Origin: CAVXHQ01 sp963761735
Lineage (GTDB): Bacteria > Pseudomonadota > Alphaproteobacteria > Rhodobacterales > Rhodobacteraceae
Direction: 5' to 3'
NCBI GenBank assembly: GCA_963761735.1
Contig: CAVXHQ010000006.1
Span: 124,001-188,000, forward strand
Length of the DNA stretch: 64,000 nucleotides
Numbering within the stretch: position 1 is the stretch's first letter; each line of letters begins with the position of its first letter. The translations under genes were made by a program, and so were the position numbers. Below the pieces are notes generated by a model. It was not told the DNA's origin, did not search any database, and saw nothing but the letters and a program-made list of their open reading frames with translations. Shown in pieces: positions 54,339 to 63,071 of the stretch.

Positions 54339-55978
54339 AGTAGACCCGCTGCGCCATCTACACCCGCAAGAGTTCCGAGGACGGGCTGGAGCAGGAGTTC
54401 AACTCTCTGGATGCGCAGCGGGAGGCTTGCGCGGCCTATGTCGCCAGTCAGAAGCACGAAGGCTGGGTGCTGTTGCTCACGGCCTACGACGACGGCGGCC
54501 TCTCAGGCGGATCGCTGGAACGACCGGCGCTGAAGCAACTGATGTCGGATATGGCTGCGGGAGAGATCGATCAGATCGTGGTCTACAAGTTTGACCGGCT
54601 GACCCGGTCGCTGGCGGATTTCTCGAAGATCGTCGATGTGCTGGATGCGGCGGGCGCGTCGTTCGTCTCGGTCACCCAGTCGTTCAACACCGCGACCAGC
54701 ATGGGACGGCTGACCCTGAACATGCTGCTCAGCTTTGCCCAGTTCGAGCGCGAGGTGACCGCCGAGCGCATCCGCGACAAGATCGCGGCCTCCAAGCGAA
54801 AGGGGCTGTGGATGGGCGGGCTGGTGCCGCTGGGCTACGATGCGGATGGCAGAACACTGGCGATCGATACCACTGAGGCCGCAACGGTCCGCAAACTCTA
54901 TGCCCTCTACGAAAAATACGGCACCGTTAGCGAGGTAAAGCGCCACGCGGATGAGTTGGGCCTCACGACAAAGGTGCGCTCATCAGCCAGCGGCGGGACA
55001 TCCGGCGGTGGCCCGTTCAGCCGCGGTCATATCCATCAGATCCTGACCAACCCGCTCTATGCCGGACGGATCCGGCATCGCAAGGCGATCCACGCAGGTC
55101 AGCATCCGGCGATCATCGATCCGGAGGTCTGGGAACGGCTGCAGGGGATGCCGCAGGACGGGGCTGCAAAGACACGCGCTAAATCCACGGCCCGGCAAAC
55201 GTCTCGGCTCTGCGGCAAGATCTTCGATGAGACCGGCGACCGGCTGACGCCGTCGCATACCAGGACGAAGGCTGGCAAGCGGTTGCGCTATTACGTCTCG
55301 CACCGCCTGATCGTCTCCAATGACAAGGAGGAGAGAACTGGAGGATGGCGACTACCTGCCGCGGAGCTAGAGACCCAGATCGCGGCACTGGCTCGCAAGA
55401 TGCTGACTGCGCCGGATGCAGCAGCGAGGCTGCTCTCGGAACCCACAGCCGATGCTATCAGCGCGCTGCGCAAAAATCTGCCGTCAGACGCCGGCGATCT
55501 GGCTGAAAGCACGCTGCTCAAGACCGTCGCACACATCACCATCGCCCCCGGTGAACTGACGATCCAACTCGATCCCACCAGTCTTGCAAAGCTGGCGTCG
55601 ATCAAAACGCAGGCCGTCAACGAGGACGCCCTTACCATCACCACCCCGTTCCAGATGCGCAAAAGAGGGGTGGAGACGAAGCTGATCCTGGCAGATGCAC
55701 CGACAGGTCAGGACGATGCACTCATCCGCAACATCGCCAAGGCGCATCACTGGTTCGTGCAGATCAAGGCAGGAAAGACCTTTGCCGAAATCGCCGACGG
55801 CGAGGTCACATCGAAGCGCCGCATCCAGCAGGTGATCTCTCTCGCGTTTCTGGCGCCGGACATCATCCGGGATGTGCTCGACGGAAAGCAACCGCTCGGG
55901 TTCACATCGGACTGGTGCGTGCGCCATGCGCTGCCATCCGACTGGTCAGAACAGCGCGACCTGCTCCGCACCCTCTGA
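54335..55978 (+). pseudogene. large serine recombinase with stop at codon 3
   Basis: The start ATG 54335 overlaps the DUF2924 stop (ATGA), but codon 3 is TAG (54341-54343). After it the frame continues with the catalytic serine motif (RCAIYTRKSSEDGLEQEF), resolvase domain (YKFDRLTRSLADFSKIV, FAQFEREVTAERIRDKI), recombinase domain and zinc-ribbon region (RLRYYVSHRLI). The only later start with a long frame is GTG 54467, and it lies past the catalytic Ser, so the cassette is probably inactive unless the stop is a sequencing error or is suppressed. Confidence 0.75.
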
Positions 55979-56149
55979 ACCCACCCCACCAAACTCGTAT
56001 CGCGCAAATGCCCTGCGCAGACTTTGGCTTGTGGCGGGCCTTATCGGGCCGGATTCACGAGTCTGCGCCAACAGTGTAGCGCCGCAAGCATTTGATACTT
56101 CGGCACATAGAAAATGCAATCGTGACCCGTCTCGAATGAGGGAGAACGC

Positions 56150-56224
56150 TGGCTGGGGTGGTAGGATTCGAACCTACGATACACGGTACCAAAAACCGAT
56201 GCCTTACCGCTTGGCTACACCCCA
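56150..56224 (-). tRNA. tRNA-Gln (TTG anticodon)
   Basis: On the minus strand the acceptor TGGGGTG pairs with CACCCCA, then discriminator G and encoded CCA. D-arm AGCCAAGCGGTAAGGC, anticodon loop TTTTGGT with TTG, T-arm GGTTCGAATCC. The anticodon stem has one T-T mismatch at its outer pair. It separates the mobile cassette from core-type genes. Confidence 0.93.
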
Positions 56225-56302
56225 ACAGCGCGGCAACCGATACGCGGGTTGTGGGGGGGATCAAGCCCTTGGGGGCGTGAAAGTGCGGGTAGTTGTCCGG
56301 GG

Positions 56303-57682
56303 TCATTCCGGTTTGGCGTCGGTGCTCAGCAGGTCTTGCTTTGCGATGTCGTGGCGGTCGGCATCGACGATGCGGTCGAGGGCGCTTTCGCTTTCCGCCG
56401 AAACCTTTTCGACGGTCTTGTCGACGGGTCTCGCGGTCGCATGACGGGCGCCGGCCGGGGCCAGGCCGGGTCGTGCAGGATCGCTCCGGGTATCATCCGA
56501 TTGCGTGACCGTCACGTTCGCGCCGGTGCCGCTCAGCCCGTCGACCCGCAGTGAATAGGTCGGGTCGGGCATCAGGATGTCGTCGGCCTCGAAAGCGAGC
56601 ATGACCTGCCGCATCGCCTCGCCTTTGGCCAGCACGATCGAGGTATCGTGCTGGTCGATCCACCCGGTCACGGTGATCTGCATCCCCGCCTCGGTCAGCA
56701 CGTCAAGCCAGCTTTCGGCCGCCGGAACGTCGAGCACAAAGGGCAGCGCCTGCACCGTTTTCGCCGCGATCTTGCGGGCGCGGGAGAGGTCGGCGGTCGG
56801 GTCCACGCCGAGGGTGAACATGAACCGCCGTTGGGCATTTTCCGAATAGTTCACGATCCGGCTCTTGAACACTGTCGCGTTGGGAATGCGGATGTGGTTG
56901 CCGTCGAAACTCAGCAGGATCGTCGCGCGGCTGGTCAGGCGGATCACCTTGCCCTCGTCGCCGTTGATCTCGATGGTGTCGTTGGGGCGGAACGGCTGGC
57001 GGATCGACAGCATGATCGACGCGATATAGTTTTCGACCGTGTCCCGCACCGCAAAACCAAACGCCAGACCGACGATGCCGGCGGCGCCCAGGATCGTGCC
57101 CAGCAGCGCCGAGGCATCAAGGATGTCGAGGGCCACGACGATGGCCGCGATCACGAAAATCACCATGACAAGCTGGCTGTACAGGGCGGCGATAAAGCTG
57201 TTGGGCGCCAGACGGTCCCACGGGCGACGCCAGCGCGACAGAAAATAACCCGCCGTCGCAATCACGGCAAACACCGTAATTGCGATCAGCAACAAGGGCA
57301 GCATCGTCGTGATCTGCGTCAGCCGCGCCTGAAACCGGTCGACGGCGGGGTCGAGCCTGCGGGCAATGTCGGTGGTCTCGACCACCTCGTTCTTGATCGC
57401 CACGACACCTTCGATCCGCGTCACCAGCGCGCCAAGCGCGTTCACCTCGGCCTGACTGTCGGTGGTGCCGCGCAGGGCGACGATGCCCTCGGCCACGGTG
57501 ACGGTGACATCGTCGTAATTGCCCAGCTCGCCCAGGATATTGCGGATGCGCACCGCGATATCCGCGTCCTGCGTCGCGTCGTTGCCGGTCGCGATGGTGC
57601 CGGTGGGGCCGTCGGTGGCCTCCTGGGCCTGCGCGGCAACAGAAAGGCCGACCATCAATGTCAGCAGGAACAGGATACGCAT
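56303..57682 (-). CDS. BON-domain MscS-type mechanosensitive channel
   Basis: About 459 residues. The ATG at 57682 gives a good signal peptide (MRILFLLTLMVGLSVAAQAQ); the longer frame lacks it. A periplasmic BON domain (about 35-105: DIAVRIRNILGELGNYDDVT, GIVALRG) precedes three membrane helices. The pore helix and MscS beta-domain region (GLAFGFAVRDTVENYIAS, NGDEGKVIRLTSR) follow. It opens under osmotic downshock. The BON domain may anchor it to the outer envelope. Confidence 0.85.
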   Translation of the reverse strand: MRILFLLTLMVGLSVAAQAQEATDGPTGTIATGNDATQDADIAVRIRNILGELGNYDDVTVTVAEGIVALRGTTDSQAEVNALGALVTRIEGVVAIKNEVVETTDIARRLDPAVDRFQARLTQITTMLPLLLIAITVFAVIATAGYFLSRWRRPWDRLAPNSFIAALYSQLVMVIFVIAAIVVALDILDASALLGTILGAAGIVGLAFGFAVRDTVENYIASIMLSIRQPFRPNDTIEINGDEGKVIRLTSRATILLSFDGNHIRIPNATVFKSRIVNYSENAQRRFMFTLGVDPTADLSRARKIAAKTVQALPFVLDVPAAESWLDVLTEAGMQITVTGWIDQHDTSIVLAKGEAMRQVMLAFEADDILMPDPTYSLRVDGLSGTGANVTVTQSDDTRSDPARPGLAPAGARHATARPVDKTVEKVSAESESALDRIVDADRHDIAKQDLLSTDAKPE

Positions 57683-57752
57683 GTCATTCGGCCCCGGGGG
57701 TCTCGGCAATCCGTCCGACCCTAGGGGCACCGCGCCCGGAGGCCAAGGGCGA

Positions 57753-58586
57753 TCACAGGCGGATCGGATCCGCCTTGGCCAGCCGGTCGAACGCCATCAG
57801 CGAAGCGATCAGCGCGTCCATCTGCGCCAGCGGGATCATGTTGGGGCCGTCGGAGGGGGCGGTGTCGGGTGCCTCGTGCGTCTCGATGAACACCGCCGCG
57901 ACGCCGAGCGACACGGCAGCGCGTGCCATGACCGGCGCAAATTCGCGCTGCCCCCCCGAGGCGCCCCCCATGCCGCCCGGTTGCTGTACCGAATGGGTGG
58001 CGTCCATGACGACCGGCCAGCCGGTTTGCATCATCCGGGGCAGGGCGCGCATGTCGGTGACGAGGGCGTTATAGCCGAAGGTCGTGCCCCGCTCGGTCAG
58101 CAAAAGCCGTTCGTTGCCGGTGCTCGCGATTTTGTCGGCCACGTTGTCCATGTCCCAGGGGGCGAGAAACTGGCCCTTTTTGATATTGATACAGGCGCCG
58201 GTTTCGCCGGCCGCGATCAGCAGGTCGGTCTGGCGGCACAGAAACGCCGGGATTTGCAGCACATCGACGGCCCCGGCCACCCGGGCGCAGTGATCGGCGG
58301 CGTGAACGTCGGTCAACACCGGACAGCCGATCCGCGTTTTGACCTGCGCGAGGATGTCGAGGCCCGCGTCCATCCCGAGGCCGCGCTTGCCGGTCAGGGA
58401 CGTGCGGTTGGCCTTGTCATAGCTGCCCTTGAAGATATAGCCCGCCCCGTGCCGAGCGCAGATCGCCGCCATTTCGGCCGCGATCATCGAGGCATGGTCC
58501 AGACCTTCGAGCTGGCAGGGACCGGCGATCACGACCAGCGGCAGATCGTTGCCGAGGGTGAGCGGAGGAAGCGGGACGGTGCGCAT
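57753..58586 (-). CDS. kdsA: 3-deoxy-8-phosphooctulonate synthase
   Basis: A 277-residue KdsA: condenses arabinose-5-phosphate and phosphoenolpyruvate to KDO-8-phosphate. Visible family blocks are VVIAGPCQLEG, YIFKGSYDKANRTS, LTDVHAADHC and IETHEAPDTAPSDGPNM. Supplies KDO for lipopolysaccharide and possibly for the capsule exported by the neighbouring genes. Confidence 0.95.
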   Translation of the reverse strand: MRTVPLPPLTLGNDLPLVVIAGPCQLEGLDHASMIAAEMAAICARHGAGYIFKGSYDKANRTSLTGKRGLGMDAGLDILAQVKTRIGCPVLTDVHAADHCARVAGAVDVLQIPAFLCRQTDLLIAAGETGACINIKKGQFLAPWDMDNVADKIASTGNERLLLTERGTTFGYNALVTDMRALPRMMQTGWPVVMDATHSVQQPGGMGGASGGQREFAPVMARAAVSLGVAAVFIETHEAPDTAPSDGPNMIPLAQMDALIASLMAFDRLAKADPIRL

Positions 58587-58751
58587 GGGAGTGGCCTTTC
58601 GCGGCGGGCTGTTTTCGGCGTCACCCTATAAAGCGCTGGCCGAATGACAAGCCGGGGGGGCCGGGGCACTTTGCGATACCTGCAATGCGGTCCCCTCCCG
58701 AACCAGCAACTCAGGAGAGGTCGACCGGCGGCCGGTCGACCCACGAACAAA

Positions 58752-60566
58752 TCAGTTCGATACCTGTTCGCGCAGGATCGACGCGGTCAGCGAGATCATC
58801 AGATAGATGCCCGCGAGGATCAGAAACGCGATGGCGGTGTTTTCGAAGGCGCGTGGATAGGCGGCCTGATCGGGGGCCACGGGGGCGACACCCATCGACA
58901 GATAACGCACCTGCCGGTTCGCCTCGAGGCGGGCGGTTTCCATCTGTTGCAGGGCCTGCTGGACGATGATCGTCTGAAAGGCATAGTTCTCTTCGGCCAG
59001 ACGCAGTTCGGTGTTGTTGGACGCCAGCGAATTGCCGTCCGGCGACCCTGCCGTCATCCCGGCGCGCAGGTCGGCGATCAACGTGTCGACATTGTCGATC
59101 TGGTTGCGCAGGTCGGCGACCTGCGCCTGATTGGGCGTGCTGACCGACAGACGGCTCTGCAGGCTCAGCTGCAATTGCTGTCGCTGGCTTTCAAGCGCGG
59201 AGATCTGCTGGATCCGGGCCGTCGTCTCGCCCACCGGGTCGATCTGCTGCACGTCGCGCTGCACGTCGAGCAGGCTGGCCAGAGCGGCGGTGCGCCGTCC
59301 CTCGGCCTCCTCATAGGCGTTGCGGGCACCGGCCATCTGGTCGTCGCGCAACCGCCGGGTCAACTGGTCGACCTGTTCTTCGGCATAGCCGATGAGAGCC
59401 TCGGAAAACACCTGACTGGTGGCGGGATCGGCGGCGATCACCTCCATCCGGACGATGCCTTCGGTCGGATCGTAGGAGATGCGGACGCGATCGGAATAGA
59501 CGCCGAACATCTCTTCGTTGGTCGCGTCGGCGGGCAGCCGCTGGATCGCGTCGATGTCTTCCTGGCTGAAATGTTCGCGGAAACCGTGATCGGCATCGAG
59601 ACGCGCAAGGGCGGCGCGCGATGTCAGATAGGATTGTACCGTCGTGCTGTCCTGCTGTGTCGCGGCCGAGGTGCCGGCGAACAACCCGCCAAGACCGCCC
59701 GCAGACTGGCTCTCGGCCTGCTGGATCACGAATTCCGATTTGGTCGAGAACATCGGAGTGGCGAGGGCATAAAAATAATAGCCGACGAGGATCGTGGGGA
59801 TCAGCACGAAGATCGCCAGGCGGCTGAACAACAGGCTGCCCTTGCGGCGGCGCCTGCGGGCCATGTCGCGCTGAATCCCGGCAATCTCGGTGGCGCGCAG
59901 CAGCGCGGGGTCCTTGCGTTCGGTGGCGGCGGGCGCAAGCGCACGGCCCCCGGAGACGGTCTGCGGCAGTTGGATACGGCCCAGCGGCGTGCCCTCGACG
60001 CCGTCGACGCCGTCGACGCCGCTGTTGGCGTTGGGCACGGTCTCGGTCTCGCCGGGCACGACGAGTTCGAGGATGTTGGACCGCTGAAACGGATCGATCC
60101 CGCGCGACCGCAACTGCCGGACGGCATCGAAATCGGAAGTGACGGCAAGGCCGTGCTTTTGCGCGACCCTGCGGGCCATGCGCAACTGCCGCCCGGTCAG
60201 GCCTTCCTGACGCAGGGCATCCATGTCGCTTTCGGCGGCGACGGCCTTTGCGCTGTCGATCTGCGCGGGGGGCACGGCGGATTTGGTCAGGTGAGGGGAG
60301 GCCGATCCTGCGCCGCGCGGCGGCGCAGGCGTTGCACCGGGCTGTGCGGTATCGTTGACGGCGGCAGGAGGGACGACACGGGCCGGACCCGCCCCGGCGG
60401 CTGCACCGTCCGACCCGGCCGAAGGCGGACGGACCCGCGCGGCAGGTGTGGCCGCCGCATCGGCGGGCGCCGACGCGCCGCGTGCGGCAGATGTCGCGGA
60501 CACGGGCGCGCCCAGGGGGGCCGTGCGCCGGATGCGGAATTTGCGGGCCTTAGGCTTCGTAGTCAT
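58752..60566 (-). CDS. capsule polysaccharide export inner-membrane protein (KpsE/CtrB/BexC type)
   Basis: A 604-residue protein. The N-terminal ~170 residues are Ala/Pro-rich and disordered. Membrane helices are at about 247-267 (LAIFVLIPTILVGYYFY) and near the C-terminus (TAIAFLILAGIYLMISL). Between them is a long periplasmic coiled-coil region with the Wzz/KpsE pattern. It links the ABC capsule exporter to the outer membrane. Its 5' end overlaps the 3' end of the ATPase gene by 17 bases. Confidence 0.85.
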   Translation of the reverse strand: MTTKPKARKFRIRRTAPLGAPVSATSAARGASAPADAAATPAARVRPPSAGSDGAAAGAGPARVVPPAAVNDTAQPGATPAPPRGAGSASPHLTKSAVPPAQIDSAKAVAAESDMDALRQEGLTGRQLRMARRVAQKHGLAVTSDFDAVRQLRSRGIDPFQRSNILELVVPGETETVPNANSGVDGVDGVEGTPLGRIQLPQTVSGGRALAPAATERKDPALLRATEIAGIQRDMARRRRRKGSLLFSRLAIFVLIPTILVGYYFYALATPMFSTKSEFVIQQAESQSAGGLGGLFAGTSAATQQDSTTVQSYLTSRAALARLDADHGFREHFSQEDIDAIQRLPADATNEEMFGVYSDRVRISYDPTEGIVRMEVIAADPATSQVFSEALIGYAEEQVDQLTRRLRDDQMAGARNAYEEAEGRRTAALASLLDVQRDVQQIDPVGETTARIQQISALESQRQQLQLSLQSRLSVSTPNQAQVADLRNQIDNVDTLIADLRAGMTAGSPDGNSLASNNTELRLAEENYAFQTIIVQQALQQMETARLEANRQVRYLSMGVAPVAPDQAAYPRAFENTAIAFLILAGIYLMISLTASILREQVSN

Positions 60567-61203
60567 AGAGCTGCTTGGCCTCTTCCAGTGTGTCGAACAG
60601 ATGCAGTTGACCGTCCCGAAGGACGGCGGCGGACCGGGCGAACCGTTCCAGCGTGGCGGGCTGGTGCGATACGATGATCACGGTGGTGGTTTCCAGCCGT
60701 TCCCGCAGGATCTCTCCTGCCTTTCGGTTGAATTCGGCGTCGGTGGTCTGCGGCATGCCCTCGTCGATCAGATAGATATCGAAATCAAGGGCGAGCATGA
60801 TCGAAAACGTGAACCGCGCCCGCATGCCCTGCGAATAGGTCCCCACCGGCATATCATAATATTCGTCGATTCCGCACAGCCAGCGCGAAAACGCCTCGAC
60901 GTAATCGGGATCGAGGTCATAGAGACGCGCGATATAGCGCGTGTTCTCGCGGCCCGTATGCTTGCTGACGACCCCGCCCATGAACCCCAGCGGAAACGAA
61001 ATCCGGCAGCCGCGCAGGATCTGCCCTTCGTCGGCCTTTTCCAGACCGGCCATCATGTTGATGATCGTGGTCTTGCCGGTGCCGTTCGGCGCCAGGATGC
61101 CCAGCGAATTGCCAAGTTCCACGCGAAACGACGCCCGGTCGAGGATGACCTTGTGCTGCGTGCCCGTCCAGAAGGACTTGCTGACATTTCGGAACTCTAG
61201 CAT
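60550..61203 (-). CDS. kpsT: capsule export ABC transporter ATPase KpsT type
   Basis: A 217-residue ATPase with Walker A LAPNGTGKTTIINMMAG, signature YSQGMRARFTF and Walker B IYLIDEGMPQ, the pattern of group 2/3 capsule ATPases. Drives export of a capsular polysaccharide with a KpsM-type permease, which is not in the window. Confidence 0.9.
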   Translation of the reverse strand: MLEFRNVSKSFWTGTQHKVILDRASFRVELGNSLGILAPNGTGKTTIINMMAGLEKADEGQILRGCRISFPLGFMGGVVSKHTGRENTRYIARLYDLDPDYVEAFSRWLCGIDEYYDMPVGTYSQGMRARFTFSIMLALDFDIYLIDEGMPQTTDAEFNRKAGEILRERLETTTVIIVSHQPATLERFARSAAVLRDGQLHLFDTLEEAKQLYDYEA

Positions 61204-61643
61204 GTCGATATCGGCCTGCGGTTCATGCGGTATTCTCGGGGTTCGGTTTGTTCGGCTGTCTTGGCGTCGGGACCTGTGGCGTGGTTAACCGCCCCGTCGG
61301 AACCCGATCTAGCGGCACAATATGGCGAAATGGTGCCTGAATGCATAATTTGTGTCGATCCTGGATACGAACAAGGGTCGTGTCGACGGCAGATCGCTTC
61401 ACGACGGGCACTGTGATGCGCACGGCGCCGAGATGAGGTTTTGCGGCGCGGTGCCCCTGTCCGCGCACTGGCGCCGAGATGAGGTTTTGCGGCGCGGTGC
61501 CCCTGTCCGCGCACTGGCGCCGCGGCGATTGTCGCGCATCTGCCGCCCAAACGACCTCACCCAAGGCCGTATCCGCGCCGCGCCGGCTGGCCTAGGCCGT
61601 GCTGCACATGGGCGGTCGGCGGCGGCGGGCTATCTTGTGGTCA
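61204..61643. other. 440-bp intergenic region with a tandem duplication
   Basis: No gene recognised between kpsT and the UDG-family gene. It contains the 46-bp tandem repeat described in the next entry. Promoters for both divergent genes must lie here. Confidence 0.5.
61425..61521 (+). repeat. 46-bp direct tandem repeat (two copies plus partial)
   Basis: The unit runs from GGCGCCGAGATGAGGTTTTG to GTCCGCGCACT. Copies lie at 61425-61470 and 61471-61516, with a partial third start. The copies appear identical. It is a simple tandem duplication between divergent genes and could change promoter spacing. Confidence 0.75.
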
Positions 61644-62243
61644 ATGGAAAACCTTGCCGCCGAAATCCACGCCTGCCGCATCTGTGCCGACCGGTTCGCC
61701 GCCACGTCCACGCGCCATGCGCCGCGCCCCATCGTCTGGTTTCGCCCCGGCGCGCGGCTGCTGATCGCCAGCCAGGCGCCGGGCCTGCGGGTGCACGAGG
61801 CAGGCACGCCGTTCTGGGACCGGTCAGGCGTGCGGTTGCGTGACTGGCTCGGCCTCGACGAGGCCGCGTTCTATGACCGGTCCCGCGTCGGCATCGTGCC
61901 GATGGGGTTCTGCTTTCCGGGCTATGACGCGGCGGGATCGGATCTGCCGCCGCCCGCGATCTGCGCGCGGACCTGGCGCGCGCGGGTGATGGCCGTACTG
62001 CCGGACGTGCGCCTGACGCTGCTGGTCGGCGGCGCGGCACAACGCTGGCACCTAGGGACAAAGGCGGGCGTGACGCAGGTGGTGCAGAACTGGCGCACGG
62101 CCCCGCCGGGCATCCTTCCCTTGCCCCACCCGTCCTGGCGCAATACGGCATGGATCAAACGCAATCCCTGGTTCGAGGCAGACCTTGTGCCCGTGCTGCG
62201 CGCCCGGGTCGCACATGTGATGGCAGAGGCGGAAGATGGTTGA
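61644..62243 (+). CDS. uracil-DNA glycosylase family protein
   Basis: About 199 residues of the UDG superfamily (single-domain, family 4/5-like region). The N-terminal motif with SQAPGLRVHEAGTPFWDRSG and the C-terminal LPHPSWRNTAW are the two active-site segments. No Fe-S Cys quartet is obvious. ATG 61644 is preferred; an in-frame ATG 45 bases earlier would add a basic leader. The end overlaps the SseB gene by 8 bases. Confidence 0.85.
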   Translation: MENLAAEIHACRICADRFAATSTRHAPRPIVWFRPGARLLIASQAPGLRVHEAGTPFWDRSGVRLRDWLGLDEAAFYDRSRVGIVPMGFCFPGYDAAGSDLPPPAICARTWRARVMAVLPDVRLTLLVGGAAQRWHLGTKAGVTQVVQNWRTAPPGILPLPHPSWRNTAWIKRNPWFEADLVPVLRARVAHVMAEAEDG

Positions 62244-63015
62244 AACGGCGCTCGATACGGCCCACGCCGCGATGACGGCAAACGAGGACGACGACGCCGC
62301 CCGGCTGGCGTTCTATGCGCGGCTGGCCGAGGCGGAACTGTTCGTGGTTCTCGATGCCGAACCCGACGGCGACACGGTCGAGCCGCGACTGCTGGACGAA
62401 GACGGGGCGCGTTACGTGCTGGTCTTCGACCGGAGCGACCGGCTCGCGGCCTATTGCGGGCAGGTCGCACCACAGGTGGCCCTGTCGGGACGCGCGCTGG
62501 CCCAGATGCTGCGCGGGCAGGGGCTCGGTCTGGCGCTGAACGCGGGCACGGCCCCCTCCGACATGCGGATCGGTGCCGAGGCGGTGGACTGGCTCGCCGC
62601 AACGCTGGCCGCGGCACCCGAGACCGCCGAAGGACGCCCCGTCGAGATGTTCGACCCGCGCGGCGTGCCCGAGGCGCTGCTGACCGCACTCGACCGCAAA
62701 CTGGCGGGCGCGCGCGGCATGGCCGATGCCGCGTGGCTTGTCGGTGTGCGCTATGCGGACGACCGGCGCGGGCATCTTCTGGCCTTTGTCGGCGCGCCGG
62801 TGGCCGCACATGAGGCGCTGGCCGCCGCGGTCCGCGAGGCGCTGGTATTTTCGGGCATCGAGGCGGGCGCGCTGGATGTCACCTTCGTGGCCCCCGACGC
62901 ACCGGTCGCGGCCCGGCTTGGCCGCGTCGGTCTGCGGTTCGATCTGCCGATCCCGGACCGCCTGACGCCCGCGGCACCCGGCGGCGACCCGGCCCGCCCG
63001 CCGAAACTGCGGTAA
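62236..63015 (+). CDS. SseB-family N-terminal domain protein
   Basis: A 259-residue protein. The N-terminal ~115 residues have the SseB domain pattern (LFVVLDAEPD, YVLVFDRSDRLAAYCG, LNAGTAPSDMRI), and the C-terminal half contains a second alpha/beta region. Function unknown in bacteria of this group. Coupled to the UDG-like gene by overlap. Confidence 0.75.
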   Translation: MVETALDTAHAAMTANEDDDAARLAFYARLAEAELFVVLDAEPDGDTVEPRLLDEDGARYVLVFDRSDRLAAYCGQVAPQVALSGRALAQMLRGQGLGLALNAGTAPSDMRIGAEAVDWLAATLAAAPETAEGRPVEMFDPRGVPEALLTALDRKLAGARGMADAAWLVGVRYADDRRGHLLAFVGAPVAAHEALAAAVREALVFSGIEAGALDVTFVAPDAPVAARLGRVGLRFDLPIPDRLTPAAPGGDPARPPKLR

Positions 63016-63071
63016 CGTGCCGGGCCGGATTGCTCGGAACGAGAGCTGTCGTATGACCGCGCGTTGCTGTT

